A DNA stretch of 34,236 bases from an uncultured Bacteroidota bacterium (GTDB lineage: Bacteria > Bacteroidota > Bacteroidia > Bacteroidales > F082), in NCBI GenBank assembly GCA_937901015.1, contig CALCGQ010000350.1, positions 1-34,236 on the forward strand. The letters run 5' to 3'. The notes beneath the pieces are model-generated. The model did not search any database. It saw only the letters and a program-made list of their open reading frames with translations, and was not told the DNA's origin. Shown in pieces: positions 32,218 through 34,236 of this stretch (its first letter is position 1; each line of letters starts with the position of its first letter). The position numbers and the translations under genes were made by a program.

Positions 32218-34236
32218 TTATTTCTGCTTTTTATGGTTTTTAATACCATCTTCTAGAAATTTCACAAATGCGTTTACATCTAGATCATATGCTCGTGGTT
32301 GAGTCAATAATTCCCCATTTGGATCGAGTAATACATAAAATGGTTGTGCGTTAACTCCAAACATTGCTTTTTGGCGATCGGCATATTTTTTACCAATGGT
32401 CTTCTTTTGTTTGCCATCATAATCACTTATGTACCAATCTTCTTCAGGCATAGTTGTTTTATCATCAACATAAAGAGCTGTAACAATATATTCATTTCTT
32501 AATAGGCTAAGTACTTTTGGATCGGACCAAACATTTGCCTCCATCTCGCGACAGTTTACACAACCATGGCCTGTAAAGTCAATGAATAATGGTTTGTTTT
32601 GTTCTTTTGCACATGCAAGCGCCTGATCATAATCAAAATACCCTTCCAAGCCATGAGGTAGATGAAGGAACTCACCATATTTTGGCTGTTCACAAATCTC
32701 ATCTGTTTCTTCTTCTCCTGACGATATTGCGTAGGCTTTTACATTCTCACGGATTACTTTATTAAGATCGAAATCATGTGTGGCTTGTGGTGGCAGGTAT
32801 CCGGAAAGGGCTTTCAACGGTGCGCCAACCATTCCAGGAATTAGGTAAGCTACAAATGTAAATACTGCAATAGCGAGCATTAATCGTGGTACTGTAACAA
32901 ATTTTACATCAGAATCGTGTGCAAATTTGATTTTCCCAAGTAGATAGAGCCCCAGTAGGAAGAATATTACTATCCATGCACCTAGATAAATTTCTCTATC
33001 AAGTAATCCCCAATGGTAAGTTTGATCAGCAACACTAAGGAATTTTAAACCTAGTGCCAATTCCAGGAAGCCAAGAACTACTTTCACTGAGTTTAACCAC
33101 CCACCTGACTTTGGGAGTCCTTGTAACAAGGTTGGGAAAAATGCAAACAATGTAAAAGGAAGAGCGAAGGCTAATGAAAACCCTAGCATACCAATAATAG
33201 GTTTCAATACCTGTCCACCAGCTGATTCAACTAAAATTGTTCCAACAATTGGTCCTGTGCAACTAAAAGATACAAGAACAAGAGTAAGCGCCATAAATAC
33301 TGGTCCTAAAAATCCTCCTTTATCTGCACTTTGATCACTTTTGTTTATCATCCAGCTTGGAAGTGTAATTTCAAACATACCAAAGAATGAGGCTGCGAAA
33401 ACAACAAAAATCAGGAAGAATAATATATTTGGTAGCCAGTGTGTGCTTAGCCAGTTTGCAATATCGGGGCCAGCTATAACTGCCAGTACTGATCCGATAA
33501 ATACATAGATTGCAATTATACTGAAACCATAAATCAATGCCTGTATTTTTCCTTTAGCTTTATCTTCACCATCTTTCATGAAGAATGAAACTGTCATTGG
33601 AATCATAGGAAATACACATGGTGTTAGAATGGCTGCAAGACCACCTAAGAACGACAGAATAAAAAATCCTAGGAATGATGCATTTTGTCCAGTAATATCA
33701 TTTTGAACTGGGTCAGCTGTCGCTGTTAAAGTTTGAGTGGTTTCTACTAATTCACCAGTTTTTGCATTAAGGTTGATTTCGAAGTCTTCATATAATGCCA
33801 CACATCCAACATCATTACAAACCATATAGGCAATTTCACCGATTATGGGAATATTTGTATTGTCGGAACTGAGTTTGATAACTTGTTTAAATACGGCTTT
33901 ATCTTCCCAAAACTTAATGTCCATTTCAAAAACATCATCGTATTCTTCAATGGGTACAATTACTTCTGAAACTCCACCATCAAGCCTTAATTTATCAGAT
34001 TCTTCAAATGTAAAAACTGTTGGAAGTGGACCATCTTCAGGAATAGTAAGTGAATAAAGATGATATCCTTTATCGATCTCAGCATTGAAAAGCAGTTCAA
34101 CTGTATTTGGGCCAATCTTTTTGGCTACAATTTCCCATACAACAGGTTCCAGAATTTTTGAAACAGGAGCATTGCTGGCTTTAGGACTCCCCAATGTAAA
34201 CGAAAAGTCAACCTCAGTTGGAGGAAGACATTTAGT
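32218..34236 (-). CDS. dsbD: Thiol:disulfide interchange protein DsbD, 5' end cut by window
   Basis: Inner-membrane reductant conductor that carries electrons from cytoplasmic thioredoxin to the periplasm. The frame is open to the window edge. TTG 34194 is the first possible start inside the window, but the domain begins earlier (KCLPPTEVDFSF). A DsbD-N-type domain lies at about residues 20-165 of the TTG frame, with the pair in MVCNDVGCVAL. The transmembrane domain (about 185-470) has LTPCVFPMIP and VSFSCTGPIVG as its redox Cys. A C-terminal thioredoxin-like domain has GHGCVNCREME and DDKTTMPEED. The residues upstream of 34194 look like the end of a second, earlier N-terminal domain. It probably supports periplasmic cysteine and cytochrome maturation. 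Confidence 0.92.
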   Translation of the reverse strand, partial: TKCLPPTEVDFSFTLGSPKASNAPVSKILEPVVWEIVAKKIGPNTVELLFNAEIDKGYHLYSLTIPEDGPLPTVFTFEESDKLRLDGGVSEVIVPIEEYDDVFEMDIKFWEDKAVFKQVIKLSSDNTNIPIIGEIAYMVCNDVGCVALYEDFEINLNAKTGELVETTQTLTATADPVQNDITGQNASFLGFFILSFLGGLAAILTPCVFPMIPMTVSFFMKDGEDKAKGKIQALIYGFSIIAIYVFIGSVLAVIAGPDIANWLSTHWLPNILFFLIFVVFAASFFGMFEITLPSWMINKSDQSADKGGFLGPVFMALTLVLVSFSCTGPIVGTILVESAGGQVLKPIIGMLGFSLAFALPFTLFAFFPTLLQGLPKSGGWLNSVKVVLGFLELALGLKFLSVADQTYHWGLLDREIYLGAWIVIFFLLGLYLLGKIKFAHDSDVKFVTVPRLMLAIAVFTFVAYLIPGMVGAPLKALSGYLPPQATHDFDLNKVIRENVKAYAISSGEEETDEICEQPKYGEFLHLPHGLEGYFDYDQALACAKEQNKPLFIDFTGHGCVNCREMEANVWSDPKVLSLLRNEYIVTALYVDDKTTMPEEDWYISDYDGKQKKTIGKKYADRQKAMFGVNAQPFYVLLDPNGELLTQPRAYDLDVNAFVKFLEDGIKNHKKQK

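Overview
The window looks like a chromosomal segment of an AT-rich Bacteroidetes (Bacteroidota), probably a Bacteroidales/Marinilabiliales-type marine or gut-related lineage. Four things point there: the family content (PorG/DUF6089 barrel, DUF4290, FecI-FecR-TonB receptor trio, OlsA/OlsB-like glycine-lipid enzymes, two OmpH/Skp genes); A-rich translation starts with almost no Shine-Dalgarno; exact matches to the Bacteroidetes -7 promoter element TAnnTTTG ahead of many genes; and a MurA with Asp in place of the usual active-site Cys. No phage, IS element, CRISPR, tRNA or rRNA was seen. This is mostly a core-genome region with a few accessory genes.

Layout. 1-7.7 kb (+): 3' end of an Omp85-type barrel gene, NAD kinase, then an envelope-biogenesis cluster porG-like, uppS, bamA, skp, skp, closed by an intrinsic terminator. 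7.7-10.2 kb (+): a lysophospholipid-type acyltransferase and an OlsB-like GNAT acyltransferase (likely glycine-lipid GlsA/GlsB), then engB. 10.2-12.1 kb (-): an acyl-CoA carboxylase carboxyltransferase and a small biotin carrier protein, with no biotin carboxylase. Their promoter is followed at once by a terminator-like leader hairpin. 12.3 kb (+): MmcQ/YjbR protein. 12.65-17.5 kb (-): an unknown Cys-containing lipoprotein gene, then ECF sigma factor, FecR anti-sigma factor and a TonB-dependent receptor in tight order. The receptor's signal peptide has no standard start codon. 17.6-20.5 kb (-): membrane-anchored thioredoxin, a 485-bp non-coding gap, a secreted esterase and a ROK-type sugar kinase. 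20.7-24.3 kb (-): mutS2, then a ferredoxin-NADP reductase with a small BFD-like [2Fe-2S] protein gene.

24.4-25.9 kb (-): two paralogous outer-membrane barrel genes. 26.1-28.8 kb (-): the translation cluster rplM-rpsI-rpsB-tsf, with a good promoter before rplM and a hairpin before rpsB. 29.0-32.2 kb (+): two small exported hypotheticals, DUF4290 and murA. 32.2 kb to the end (-): dsbD, cut by the window edge.

Functionally the window joins outer-membrane assembly (BamA, two Skp chaperones, PorG-like, UppS, MurA, DsbD, glycine-lipid enzymes) to translation (S2, EF-Ts, S9, L13, EngB, MutS2). I did not find a clear novel multi-gene system. The strongest anomalies are the ATGA-to-ATAA change at the FecR/receptor junction and the terminator-like leader of the carboxyltransferase gene.
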